NCBI GenBank assembly: GCA_009775195.1
Contig: VSPF01000054.1
Span: 1-16,156 of the forward strand
DNA length: 16,156 nucleotides
Source of the DNA: Muribaculaceae bacterium
GTDB lineage: Bacteria; Bacteroidota; Bacteroidia; Bacteroidales; Muribaculaceae
Direction: 5' to 3'
The notes beneath the pieces were generated by a model. The model worked only from the letters and a program-made list of their open reading frames with translations, ran no database searches and was not told where the DNA came from. Below are positions 6,614-14,340 of the stretch, piece after piece (positions within the stretch are counted from its first letter, which is position 1; every line of letters starts with the position of its first letter). The position numbers were made by a program, and so were the translations under genes.

Positions 6614-7645
6614 ATGCGCCATATCCTATCAATCATATTAGCCTTGACGTCGGTCATAGCGAATGCCGGACTGCCGGGCCTACGCGACACCCTCGCCAAC
6701 ATTATCGGCGACCGCCACGTAGCCGTGGCCATGATAAGTTCGCGAGGCGACACCATAACCGCCGGGACCGATGATTTTATCGACCTTGCCAGCGTCATGA
6801 AATTCCACCAGGCCGCAGCCATCAGCCGCATAGCCGATTTCGACACACTCGTAGGCAAGAAAATCACCGTCACCAACGAAGACTTGCGGCGCGACACATG
6901 GAGCCCGATGCGTGCCGCAGCGACGGCAGTGCCCTTCGATATTTCACCGGTCGAGCTACTCGACTATAGCCTCAATATGAGCGACAACAACGCCGCCGAC
7001 ATACTCTTTGCGCATTTTGCTTCGCCCGAGGTTGTCGACAGCATAGTGCGTCGCGACTATGGCGCTACAAATTTCGCTATCGGGGTAAACGAGGCCCGGA
7101 TGCATGCCGACCCGGCCCTGAGCCGCCATAACAAATCGACAGCCCTCGACGCAGCCGCCCTAATCTACCGCTTCTTTACCGCTGACACCACGGCTTCGGC
7201 AACGCTTGTCAAGGCCGTCATGGCTCGCAACAGCCCCTTCGGGCGCGAACGCATACCGGCTGGCATGCCCAACTCGGCAGCCAAGGTATTCCACAAGACC
7301 GGCACTGGCTTCACGGCCCCCGACTCGACAGTGACACCGGTCAATGATTTGGCATTTATATCATACCCCACAGCAACAGGCTTTGCGTGCTATTCCCTGG
7401 CAGTATTTACCGGAGGGTTGCGAGTGCCCGAGGCCGAGTCGCTCATCGCCGACATATCGAGGGCGGTCTACACCGCCGTCATCGTCAACGAATCACTATC
7501 GATGAACGCCGCCGCATCGGTCTGGGCCGGCAAGAAAACCTCTACAGACACCGGCATATACAACGACGACAACCGCTACACCTGGGGCGACTTCATCACC
7601 GACGCCGTATTCGAAATTATTGATAATGCATTAGAGAATAGGTAA
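6614..7645 (+). CDS. bla: Class A (subclass A2-like) beta-lactamase with C-terminal extension
   Basis: This serine beta-lactamase would act in the periplasm on penicillins or cephalosporins. A signal peptide covers residues 1-18 (cleavage near ANA|GL). All active-site motifs are present: SVMK (S60 nucleophile, K63), SDN (123-125), an omega-loop NEARMHAD segment resembling PER/CfxA-type A2 enzymes with E160 as the likely general base, and KTGTGF (228-233; KTG intact). After the last helix that normally ends the fold (about residue 290), some 50 more residues follow, rich in Asn/Asp/Tyr/Trp; the total of 343 exceeds the usual 290-310. The start directly follows the T-run of a terminator and no -7 element is visible, so expression may depend on read-through. 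The RAYT gene follows 14 nt later. Spectrum cannot be inferred. Confidence 0.87.
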   Translation: MRHILSIILALTSVIANAGLPGLRDTLANIIGDRHVAVAMISSRGDTITAGTDDFIDLASVMKFHQAAAISRIADFDTLVGKKITVTNEDLRRDTWSPMRAAATAVPFDISPVELLDYSLNMSDNNAADILFAHFASPEVVDSIVRRDYGATNFAIGVNEARMHADPALSRHNKSTALDAAALIYRFFTADTTASATLVKAVMARNSPFGRERIPAGMPNSAAKVFHKTGTGFTAPDSTVTPVNDLAFISYPTATGFACYSLAVFTGGLRVPEAESLIADISRAVYTAVIVNESLSMNAAASVWAGKKTSTDTGIYNDDNRYTWGDFITDAVFEIIDNALENR

Positions 7646-7659
7646 GAAGATAATCTTTT

Positions 7660-8235
7660 ATGGCCGACCGTCATCAATTTCGAGCCAAATGGCATGATTA
7701 TAATGAAGGTATTTACTTCATAACCATCTGCTGTGCCAATCATATTCAATTCTTTGGTTCAATTAGAGATGATAAGATGGCCTTGACTCAAACCGGTGAA
7801 ATAGCAGTGTCTTGTATCGAAGCAATCCCACAACACTTCGTCGATGCGGAGGTATGGAATTATGTTGTCATGCCCAACCACCTGCATATAGTTATCGCAG
7901 TAGGGACGCGCCATGGCGCGTCCGCCCGGCAAAAGCCCCATGGAGTAGCCATAAACTTGGGATGCTTGAAACCAAAACAGCACGGAGCAATTCAGAACCA
8001 GGACTTTCACCACAACACTCGTTTAGCAGTTATTATCAATCAGTTAAAAAGTACGATAAAAAGAGAAACAAATAAACAAGCAATCGATTTTTCTTGGCAA
8101 GAAAGGTTCTACGATAATATTATCCAAAATCAACATGCATACGAGCGTATCATGTATTATATCGATACTAATGTAGAAAATTGGTGCTATGACAGGTTTA
8201 ACGAAAACCGCATAGAAAAGACGGACGAAATATAA
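7660..8235 (+). CDS. REP-associated tyrosine transposase (RAYT, Y1_Tnp family)
   Basis: RAYTs are single-domain HUH endonucleases that cleave REP palindromes in single-stranded DNA and are thought to spread them. The 191-residue product has the opening GIYFITICC strand, the HUH motif MPNHLHIVI (H74, H76), and a catalytic tyrosine in the WQERFYDNII motif (Y151), all in order, so it appears intact. Between these motifs residues 81-89 (VGTRHGASA) are encoded by a 26-nt REP copy lying inside the reading frame; the stretch to about residue 120 is poorly conserved-looking and may be a loop. Base composition is visibly more AT-rich than the upstream and downstream operons, consistent with acquisition. 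It follows bla by 14 nt and is followed by an inverted REP at 8256-8281. Confidence 0.9.
   Translation: MADRHQFRAKWHDYNEGIYFITICCANHIQFFGSIRDDKMALTQTGEIAVSCIEAIPQHFVDAEVWNYVVMPNHLHIVIAVGTRHGASARQKPHGVAINLGCLKPKQHGAIQNQDFHHNTRLAVIINQLKSTIKRETNKQAIDFSWQERFYDNIIQNQHAYERIMYYIDTNVENWCYDRFNENRIEKTDEI
7900..7925 (+). repeat. REP element, copy 1, inside the RAYT coding sequence
   Basis: A GTAG tetranucleotide leads into the perfect 20-nt palindrome GGACGCGCCATGGCGCGTCC (7904-7923), followed by GC. The GTAG-plus-palindrome layout is that of REP elements recognised by RAYTs. It is read in frame as VGTRHGASA. The same 26 nt occur in inverse orientation at 8256-8281. Confidence 0.88.
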
Positions 8236-8255
8236 TATACAACCACATTAGACAC

Positions 8256-8281
8256 GCGGACGCGCCATGGCGCGTCCCTAC
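8256..8281 (-). repeat. REP element, copy 2, inverted, downstream of RAYT
   Basis: The reverse complement is identical over all 26 nt to the REP at 7900-7925 (palindrome 8258-8277, then CTAC as the complement of GTAG). It begins 21 nt after the RAYT stop. Its central CCATGG contains an ATG (8267) in frame with the downstream monophosphatase gene. With copy 1 it forms an inverted pair, a BIME-like arrangement. Confidence 0.9.
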
Positions 8282-8296
8282 TATGAAATACAATAT

Positions 8297-9073
8297 ATGG
8301 CTACTGAATATACTGAATACCTTGCCATTGCACGGGAGATGGCGCGAGAAGCCGGAAAAATACAACTGCGTTATTTCAGGTCGACACACCTCGAAATGCA
8401 AACCAAACTGAATGTAAAAGATGTGGTCACCGCAGCCGACAAGGCTTGTGAAACACACCTCAAATCTATGATACATAGCCGCTTTCCAACGCACGGAATT
8501 ATCGCAGAAGAAAGCGGAGAGGAAAATGCCGACAATGAGTGGCGATGGGTAATCGACCCTCTCGATGGCACTACCAATTTTAGCCAAGGATACCCGATGT
8601 TTTGCTGCTCAATCGCGCTCGAACACAATGGAGAGCCAGTGGTTGGTGTGGTATATGCCCCATATCTTGACGAACTGTTCGAAGCAGTGAAAGGCAAAGG
8701 AGCCAAGCTCAACGGTAAGCCTATCCATTGCTCTACCAAGGGCGATTTAGCCACGGCTGTATTAGCAACCGGCATGCCTTATGATAGAAACGACAACCCC
8801 GACAATAACTTGACCGAGACAGCTCGAATGATACCGCTTGCAAGGGCTGTCCGTCTTGACGGGTCGGCAGCGATGGATTTATGCTATATGGCAGCCGGTT
8901 TTTATGATGCCTACTGGGAGCTCAACCTCAAGCATTGGGATGTCGCCGCCGGCCGATTAATAGCTTGCGAAGCAGGTGCCGTGGTCAAAGATATAAGGCA
9001 CAATCGCAATTATTCGGTTCTCGCTTCAGGCCCCAGACTTCTGGCAACAGTGGAGCAGCTTTTGCTAAATTAA
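8297..9073 (+). CDS. Inositol monophosphatase (SuhB)-family phosphatase
   Basis: This Mg2+-dependent sugar-phosphate phosphatase belongs to the IMPase superfamily and is probably cytoplasmic. The 258 residues carry every signature: KDVVTAADKA (about 41-50), GIIAEESGE with metal ligand E71, WVIDPLDGTTNF (84-95; D87 and D90 ligands), and LKHWDVAAGRLI (211-222; D215), with LDGSAAMDLCYMAAG before it. Length is normal for the family. I chose the ATG at 8297 (MATEYTEYLAIARE), where homologues usually begin; an in-frame ATG at 8267, supplied by the REP palindrome, would add ten residues. No promoter motif is visible between RAYT and this gene. The substrate (inositol phosphate, 3'-phosphoadenosine phosphate or another) cannot be told from the sequence. 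AT content is higher than in the following operon. Confidence 0.9.
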   Translation: MATEYTEYLAIAREMAREAGKIQLRYFRSTHLEMQTKLNVKDVVTAADKACETHLKSMIHSRFPTHGIIAEESGEENADNEWRWVIDPLDGTTNFSQGYPMFCCSIALEHNGEPVVGVVYAPYLDELFEAVKGKGAKLNGKPIHCSTKGDLATAVLATGMPYDRNDNPDNNLTETARMIPLARAVRLDGSAAMDLCYMAAGFYDAYWELNLKHWDVAAGRLIACEAGAVVKDIRHNRNYSVLASGPRLLATVEQLLLN

Positions 9074-9096
9074 TCTTTATTTATCACCCCCTCCCG

Positions 9097-9138
9097 GCCC
9101 CCACCTCTTCTAACTTCTTTTCACAACCAAGAGGGGGC
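9097..9138 (+). terminator. Weak candidate terminator hairpin
   Basis: CTCTT (9105-9109) pairs with AAGAG (9129-9133), and GCCCC pairs with GGGGC (9134-9138) across a short bulge. It lies between the monophosphatase stop and the promoter of the symporter. No clean T-run follows, so this is tentative. Confidence 0.3.
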
Positions 9139-9157
9139 TTATATCGGCATTTTTGCG

Positions 9158-9165
9158 TAACTTTG
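9158..9165 (+). promoter_or_regulatory. -7 promoter element of the symporter-lgt-TPR operon
   Basis: TAACTTTG fits TAnnTTTG exactly and ends 5 nt before the ATG at 9171, so the transcript would have a very short leader. No convincing TTTG is seen 19-21 nt upstream. It argues that an upstream TTG at 9153 is not the real start of the symporter. Confidence 0.5.
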
Positions 9166-9170
9166 CATTT

Positions 9171-10562
9171 ATGTTAGATAAAATAGGACAATTTATCATT
9201 AATGCTGCCGAGGTGTTGTGCGGATATCCGCTGTTTTTCTTGCTCATCGGCGGCGGCTTATATCTATTTATAAGTTCGGGGGCGGTGTCTATACGACGTC
9301 TGCCTGCCGCCCTGCGCGAGCTGCGCAGCAAGCCCGACAAGAAAGCCCAAAACGGTCAAATCTCGTCCGTTCAGGCCCTTGCATCCGTAGTGGCGGCCAC
9401 TGTCGGCCTCGGCAATATTGCCGGCGTGGCAATCGCGCTGGTCATGGGTGGCCCGGGAGCCATATTCTGGATGTGGGTCAGCGCATTGGTAGGCATGGCC
9501 ACGAAATACCACGAGGGAGTATTGGCCATAATGTACAAGGGCAAGGACGACCAGGGCAATCCGCAGGGTGGCCCGATGCACATCATAACTCGCGGTCTCG
9601 GCCCTAAATGGACCCCCCTGGCTAAATTCTTTGCCGTGGCCGGCCTCTTCGGCACATTGTGCATCATGAACGCCAACCAGCTCACCGAGGCATTTATGAC
9701 CACCTTTACCACTCCCGAGGGCGTGGCGTCGAGCAACTTCCTTACAAGCGTCGGCGGCTATCTCGGCCTCGACAATGTGCGCACCTACCGTCTGCTTTTC
9801 GGCGCCGCCATCGCCGTGATTGTAGGCGTGGTAATCCTCGGCGGCATAAAGCGCATTGCCCGCGTGGCTACGATTATGGTGCCCTTTATGGTGGGCCTCT
9901 ACTTCCTGATGGTGCTCTTTATCATCATAACCAATATCGAGGGCGTGCCCGGAGTGTTCAAAAGCATCTTTGCCGAAGCCTTCAACCTTCGCGCCGGTTT
10001 CGGTGCCCTGGCCGGCATAGCCATCATCGGCGCGCGCCGTGCCGCCCTTGTCAACGACGCCGGCATAGGCACGGCCTCAATCATGCACGGGGCTTCGCGC
10101 AACAACCAGCCCGTACGCGAGGGACTAATCGCCATGCTCGGTCCCAGCATCGACTCGGGCCTGGTTTGCACCCTGACCGCTATTGCCATACTCCTGTGCG
10201 GCAATATCGACGTAGAGGGCGTCAAGGGCCTCGAGGTAGCCATGAAGGCTTTTAGCAACGCCATACCCGCCGGCGACATATTGCTGATGTGCATCGTAAT
10301 CTGCTTTGCCATGTCGTCGATGTTCTCATATTCGTTCTACGGCACTACCTGTGCCAACTACCTCTTCGGCTGTCGCCGGGGACGCTACTATGCCTGGGCG
10401 TTTCTCGCGTCTTTAGTAGTGTTCGCCGTCGTGCCCCTCGAGGCTGCCGTCGGTGCCTGCGACCTTTTCTATGCCCTTATGGCCATACCCACGATGGTAG
10501 CCATATTGATGCTGAGCCCCAAAGTGCGCAAGGCCACCAACGAATACTTCAAACGCAAATAA
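9171..10562 (+). CDS. AGCS-family sodium:alanine/glycine symporter
   Basis: The protein imports alanine or glycine (or another small amino acid) with sodium across the inner membrane. It is a hydrophobic 463-residue protein with about ten helices. The family signature GGPGAIFWMWVSALVG is at residues 93-108, preceded by VAATVGLGNIAGVAIAL and followed by KYHEGVLAIMYKGKD and GGPMH; near the C-terminus SYSFYGTTCANYLFG is also typical. The ATG at 9171 is preferred over a TTG at 9153 because the latter would put the -7 promoter element inside the gene. lgt follows 20 nt later with no promoter or terminator in between, so the two are likely cotranscribed. The exact substrate is not predictable. Confidence 0.93.
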   Translation: MLDKIGQFIINAAEVLCGYPLFFLLIGGGLYLFISSGAVSIRRLPAALRELRSKPDKKAQNGQISSVQALASVVAATVGLGNIAGVAIALVMGGPGAIFWMWVSALVGMATKYHEGVLAIMYKGKDDQGNPQGGPMHIITRGLGPKWTPLAKFFAVAGLFGTLCIMNANQLTEAFMTTFTTPEGVASSNFLTSVGGYLGLDNVRTYRLLFGAAIAVIVGVVILGGIKRIARVATIMVPFMVGLYFLMVLFIIITNIEGVPGVFKSIFAEAFNLRAGFGALAGIAIIGARRAALVNDAGIGTASIMHGASRNNQPVREGLIAMLGPSIDSGLVCTLTAIAILLCGNIDVEGVKGLEVAMKAFSNAIPAGDILLMCIVICFAMSSMFSYSFYGTTCANYLFGCRRGRYYAWAFLASLVVFAVVPLEAAVGACDLFYALMAIPTMVAILMLSPKVRKATNEYFKRK

Positions 10563-10582
10563 CACCTACCAACTAAAAATAT

Positions 10583-11440
10583 ATGCTACCCTCATTTATC
10601 ACATGGGATGTCAACCCGACGATAATCGACAGCTTTGTCACCGTGCGGTGGTACGGCCTGATGTTCGCCATAGGCTTCTGGCTGGGCTTCAACATCGTCG
10701 CAAAAATGTTTAAACGCGAAGGCGCCCCCGAGCGTTGGCTGGGCATACTGCTGCTCTATGTCGGGGTCGCCACCATCGTAGGCTCACGACTGGGACATGT
10801 GTTCTTCTACCAGTGGGATTACTACAGTGCCCATCCGTGGAAAATCCTCGCCACTTGGGAGGGAGGCCTCGCCAGCCACGGCGGAGCTATCGGCGTGATT
10901 ATCGCCGTAATCCTCTTCTCGATATTCACCACCAAGCGAAACCCGCTATGGACATTCGACCGCCTGACCGTGGCCATAGCCCTCGTAGGCTGCCTCATAC
11001 GCATCGGCAACCTTATGAACAGCGAAATCTTCGGCTATGCCACCGACCTGCCCTGGGGCTTTAAATTCGTCCGTTCGCCAGAATGGCAGGCCGAATTTGC
11101 ACCCCTGGCATGCCACCCCACGCAAATCTACGAGGCCCTGTGCTACCTTGCGCTCTTCGGCCTTATGATGTGGATGTATTGGCGCAAGAACGCCGGCGAG
11201 AGGCCCGGACTGCTGTTCGGCACCTTCCTTGTAGGCACCTTCGCCTCGCGGTTTTTCATCGAGTTCATCAAGAACGACCAGGTGCCCTTCGAAGCCACGA
11301 TGACCCTCAACATGGGCCAATGGCTGAGCATACCTTTTGTCGTTGCCGGCATATTCTTGATAATATGGGCCATGACGCACAAACGACAGAAGCTCGACTA
11401 CCCCAACGAATTTGCCCCCGAACCAAAAAAGAAAAAGTAA
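10583..11440 (+). CDS. lgt: Prolipoprotein diacylglyceryl transferase Lgt
   Basis: Lgt moves diacylglycerol from phosphatidylglycerol to the lipobox cysteine of prolipoproteins, the first step of lipoprotein maturation, in the inner membrane. The 285-residue protein is full length with about seven helices. Visible hallmarks are VRWYGL (Y24), SRLGHVFFY, the HGGAIG motif with H99 and the IRIGNLMNSEIFG signature with the catalytic arginine R140; a SRFFIEF segment near the C-terminus supplies another conserved arginine. It ends in a short basic tail (EPKKKK). It lies second in the symporter-lgt-TPR operon; its stop is only 2 nt before the ATG of the next gene, suggesting coupled translation. Confidence 0.96.
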   Translation: MLPSFITWDVNPTIIDSFVTVRWYGLMFAIGFWLGFNIVAKMFKREGAPERWLGILLLYVGVATIVGSRLGHVFFYQWDYYSAHPWKILATWEGGLASHGGAIGVIIAVILFSIFTTKRNPLWTFDRLTVAIALVGCLIRIGNLMNSEIFGYATDLPWGFKFVRSPEWQAEFAPLACHPTQIYEALCYLALFGLMMWMYWRKNAGERPGLLFGTFLVGTFASRFFIEFIKNDQVPFEATMTLNMGQWLSIPFVVAGIFLIIWAMTHKRQKLDYPNEFAPEPKKKK

Positions 11441-11442
11441 CA

Positions 11443-12276
11443 ATGCGCTATCTACTCTCGCTCCTCTTTGTGGCAGCATGGCTGGCCTGCCCGGCGCAGT
11501 CGACAAAAGACATCGACGAAGAAGACCCCTACTACCTCCTTTCGGGGCAGGCCGACAAGGCTATCGCCGACGGCGACTACGAGTCGGCCGCGGCGAGGCT
11601 GCTCGAGGCCATGTCGATAAGGCCCGACGCTCCCGAAAACGTGATGCTACTGTCTAACCTCGGCATGGTCTATTCCTATCTCGACCGCGACAGTCTCGCC
11701 CTTGCCACCCTGACCCGGGCACTCGACAAGGCACCGTCGATGCGCACCGTGCTTGCAAACCGCGCCCACGTGTTGCTCAAAATGGGCCGCGACCCCGAGG
11801 CGCGTGCCGACCTCGACAGGCTCGTTGCCACCGACTCGCTCAACGCCCAGGGCCGCTATCTGCGCGGCCTGCTGGCCCTCGCAGCCAACGACGACAGCAT
11901 CGCCTCGGCAGATTTCGACGTACTCGAGAAGCTCGACCCCGAGGGCCTCGCGACCGCCATCGGCAAGGCGTCGTTACTCACCAAACATGGCCGTGCCGCC
12001 GAGGCCCTGCCCTACCTGCGGCGCATGGCAAGCCTCGACCCTCAGCCAGAGCACTATGCCGTGCTGGCCGAAACCTTGCTTTCCCTGGGCAATCTGAGCG
12101 AGGCCGGCGAGACCATAAAGACCGGCATGGAAAAATATCCCGACAACGCCGACCTCTATTTCTGCCGAGCCAAACTGCACCGCGACCTCTACGAACTCGA
12201 CCGCGCCCGCGAGGATGCCAAAAAGGCCCTCCGCCTCGGCATTCCCCGCGACAAAATCAAGGAACTTAAACTTTGA
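11443..12276 (+). CDS. Secreted TPR-repeat protein
   Basis: The 277-residue product is mostly tetratricopeptide repeats, which form helical scaffolds for protein contacts; no enzymatic domain is seen. Residues 1-19 are a signal peptide (hydrophobic LLSLLFVAAWLA then CPAQS). A cysteine at residue 16 raises the possibility of a lipoprotein, but W-L-A before it is a poor lipobox. TPR units are recognisable at about 35-62 (GQADKAIADGDYESAAARLL), 68-98, 102-131, 135-165 and 205-265 (ending AREDAKKALRLG). An in-frame extension upstream runs through lgt in another frame and is not real; the ATG at 11443 sits 2 nt after the lgt stop. The 3' end faces the sulfatase-fold gene tail to tail with 9 bp between stops, leaving no room for a separate terminator. 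Confidence 0.82.
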   Translation: MRYLLSLLFVAAWLACPAQSTKDIDEEDPYYLLSGQADKAIADGDYESAAARLLEAMSIRPDAPENVMLLSNLGMVYSYLDRDSLALATLTRALDKAPSMRTVLANRAHVLLKMGRDPEARADLDRLVATDSLNAQGRYLRGLLALAANDDSIASADFDVLEKLDPEGLATAIGKASLLTKHGRAAEALPYLRRMASLDPQPEHYAVLAETLLSLGNLSEAGETIKTGMEKYPDNADLYFCRAKLHRDLYELDRAREDAKKALRLGIPRDKIKELKL

Positions 12277-12285
12277 AATCAGATA

Positions 12286-14232
12286 CTACCTGCGCACCGA
12301 CAGGCTGTCGGCATTGAGGCGGACGGTATAGTCCTGCAGGAAGGCCTGCCCTCGACGCAGGAGGGCGTCGGCAAGACTGTCACGCTCAGAAAGCGGATGC
12401 TCGAAGAATGGGTCTGATACGAGGTCGTAAATCTCTTCAATCTTCTCTGCTCGACTATCTGTATAGATGGCGCGACGTGAGTCGGCTATGAGATAACGGC
12501 CACCGTCGCCGCGATATATGCCGAAAAGATTATCGGGATTACCCAAGGCATCCTGGCCAACGGAAACATACGGCTCGTCGTAGCCCACAAGCGAGAGCGT
12601 TGTCGGTGCGATATCGAATTGCGACACTACCCTGTCGGCGTAGACAGCCGGGGCAATGCTACCGTCGGGAGTATAGACTATTAGCGGCACTCGGTTGCGG
12701 ATATAGTCGCGGTCATAAGGCGTGCCTTTGAAATCACGGTTGCCGTGGTCGCCGGTGATTATAAACGTAGTATTCTCATACCACGGCTGACGCCTGGCAA
12801 GTTCAAAGAAACGACGAAGTGCCACGTCGGTATATTCGAGACCGCGCTCGGGGCAGGCCTCTGGATGACGGAAGCGCGAAGTATCATAGCCGCCGGGCAG
12901 GTGAAACGGGCCGTGCGCACTGATTGTAAACCATGCGGCCATAAAAGGTTGGGGCTCCTTCGACAAATCGTCGACGACATACTCGGCCATAGGCTCGTCG
13001 AATATGCCCCACTGGCCGTCGAAATCATCATCATTGCCATAAGCATCGCGGTCGCACACTCGCGAATAGCCCATTGCGTGGGCCGTCTGGTCGATGTTGA
13101 AAGAACCGTGATTTACACCGCAATATAATACCGTGGCCCACCCTTTGTCGCGCAGCAATGCCGCAGGGCTGTCGACTACGTTTTTGTTATACGGCGAGAG
13201 CATATAATAAAACGGGTCGAAAGCCGGAAATCCGCCAAAAATAGCAGTGCAGCCGCCTAAGCTCGTGCGTCCGGTTGCCATTACATTTTTTACCACGAGC
13301 GACTGCGAGGCTATTGAATCAAGAAAAGGCATCAGGCCGAGCGAACCGGGCGTGTGTCCGAGGGTAAGGCTATCCATCCACTCGGCACCCCCGCTCTCGA
13401 TGATGATGGTGACGATATTGCGACGGCGCAGTATGGCTGTGTCGGCGGGCACGTGTACCGAATTACGGATTTTTGCAAGTTCGTCGGGAGTAAAGAATGT
13501 AAAGACGGGTTCGTTATTACTCTTCTCACGATTCATCGAACGCAAGAGGCAATAGGGCGAATTGAGAACGACATTGATTTGCGGTGCCACACGGGTGCCG
13601 TAGGTTGCATCGGCAATCGCCAGTGGCATACCGGCCCCTACACGGCCACGCATGGCAGCAAAGGCACACCCTCCGAGGACGAGGAACAGCAAGAGCCGCA
13701 CAGGTATTCGCGGCCTCGAGGCCGAAGCAACATTAACCCTCGACGCCAGCCATAGCAGCACCGCGATAAACGCCGCACCCGACACGACCACCCACCAATA
13801 TCCCGGTAGGTAGTGAAGCAAAATCGACCCTGCACCATCGTCGGTCATTATAGTCGCGACATTCGACCACCGCAGGCGAGCCCCGGTGAAATTATAGTAG
13901 GGAGTGTCGCCGATATTGATAGCCAGCATCAGCGAATTGCAGACGGCATAGACCCACCACGATGCCTTGAGCCACACACGGTTGAACTGCAAGGGCTGTG
14001 GCACGATGCGCATGGCGATAAACAACACGTTGAAATATGCCGCCGCCGACAGGTCGAAGCGCAAGCCGTAGGCACTCAGGCGCAGCAGTTCGCCTAACGA
14101 AGCCACCGCGCTACTCTGCCAGTTATAAATCACGAAGAAGAAACGCGACAGCCACAGCATCGCCAAGGCTATAAAAAACTGATAGATGGTCGCCAAATAT
14201 ATATTCGTAGTAAATCGACGTCGCAAAAACAT
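12286..14232 (-). CDS. LtaS-like membrane sulfatase-fold transferase
   Basis: The 648-residue protein combines an N-terminal membrane part (about five helices, residues 10-200) with an extracytoplasmic alkaline-phosphatase/sulfatase-fold domain (about 270-600), the plan of LTA synthases and related phosphoglycerol or phosphoethanolamine transferases. Active-site residues match LtaS in order and spacing: E279 in TIIIESGGAEW, the nucleophile T323 in ATGRTSLGG, H440 in TISAHGPFH and D495-H496 in ITGDHGNRD, so it should be active. Bacteroidetes lack lipoteichoic acid, so the likely role is decorating a lipid or glycan with a phosphate-linked head group; the acceptor is unknown. The ATG at 14232 is chosen because an upstream TTG (14259) would place the -7 promoter element inside the gene. 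Monocistronic, converging on the TPR gene. Confidence 0.88.
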   Translation of the reverse strand: MFLRRRFTTNIYLATIYQFFIALAMLWLSRFFFVIYNWQSSAVASLGELLRLSAYGLRFDLSAAAYFNVLFIAMRIVPQPLQFNRVWLKASWWVYAVCNSLMLAINIGDTPYYNFTGARLRWSNVATIMTDDGAGSILLHYLPGYWWVVVSGAAFIAVLLWLASRVNVASASRPRIPVRLLLFLVLGGCAFAAMRGRVGAGMPLAIADATYGTRVAPQINVVLNSPYCLLRSMNREKSNNEPVFTFFTPDELAKIRNSVHVPADTAILRRRNIVTIIIESGGAEWMDSLTLGHTPGSLGLMPFLDSIASQSLVVKNVMATGRTSLGGCTAIFGGFPAFDPFYYMLSPYNKNVVDSPAALLRDKGWATVLYCGVNHGSFNIDQTAHAMGYSRVCDRDAYGNDDDFDGQWGIFDEPMAEYVVDDLSKEPQPFMAAWFTISAHGPFHLPGGYDTSRFRHPEACPERGLEYTDVALRRFFELARRQPWYENTTFIITGDHGNRDFKGTPYDRDYIRNRVPLIVYTPDGSIAPAVYADRVVSQFDIAPTTLSLVGYDEPYVSVGQDALGNPDNLFGIYRGDGGRYLIADSRRAIYTDSRAEKIEEIYDLVSDPFFEHPLSERDSLADALLRRGQAFLQDYTVRLNADSLSVRR

Positions 14233-14256
14233 TATACAGGGTTTTAAATACGCCTG

Positions 14257-14287
14257 CAAATTTACGCAAAAATTACGGCTTTGCGAA
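14257..14287 (-). promoter_or_regulatory. Promoter of the LtaS-like gene
   Basis: On the minus strand TAAATTTG (14264-14257) matches the -7 consensus exactly. TTCG (14287-14284), one mismatch from TTTG, precedes it by 19 nt. The leader to the ATG at 14232 is about 20 nt. It is back to back with the plus-strand promoter at 14298-14329. Confidence 0.6.
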
Positions 14288-14297
14288 CACCCACCAA

Positions 14298-14329
14298 CTT
14301 GCGAGAGTCACCAAATTGTTTTACCTTTG
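14298..14329 (+). promoter_or_regulatory. Promoter of the two unrecognised right-hand genes
   Basis: TACCTTTG (14322-14329) matches TAnnTTTG, and CTTG (14298-14301) precedes it by 20 nt. It lies inside a longer open frame that begins at TTG 14281, so the true start of the gene is the downstream ATG at 14341, with a leader of only a few nucleotides. Confidence 0.58.
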
Positions 14330-14340
14330 CAATATTACGG

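Noticed and set aside
7900..8281. CRISPR-like or IS terminal inverted repeats
   Set aside because: Only two copies exist, one within the transposase gene, with no direct target duplications; the GTAG-palindrome form and the RAYT gene point to REP elements.
11083..11442. N-terminal extension of the TPR protein through lgt
   Set aside because: It would overlap a conserved lgt sequence in another frame, and the ATG at 11443 starts a proper signal peptide.
12297..12311. Short palindrome CCGACAGGCTGTCGG as terminator for the convergent genes
   Set aside because: It lies inside the 3' coding end of the sulfatase-fold gene, makes only a 5-bp stem and has no T-run on either strand.
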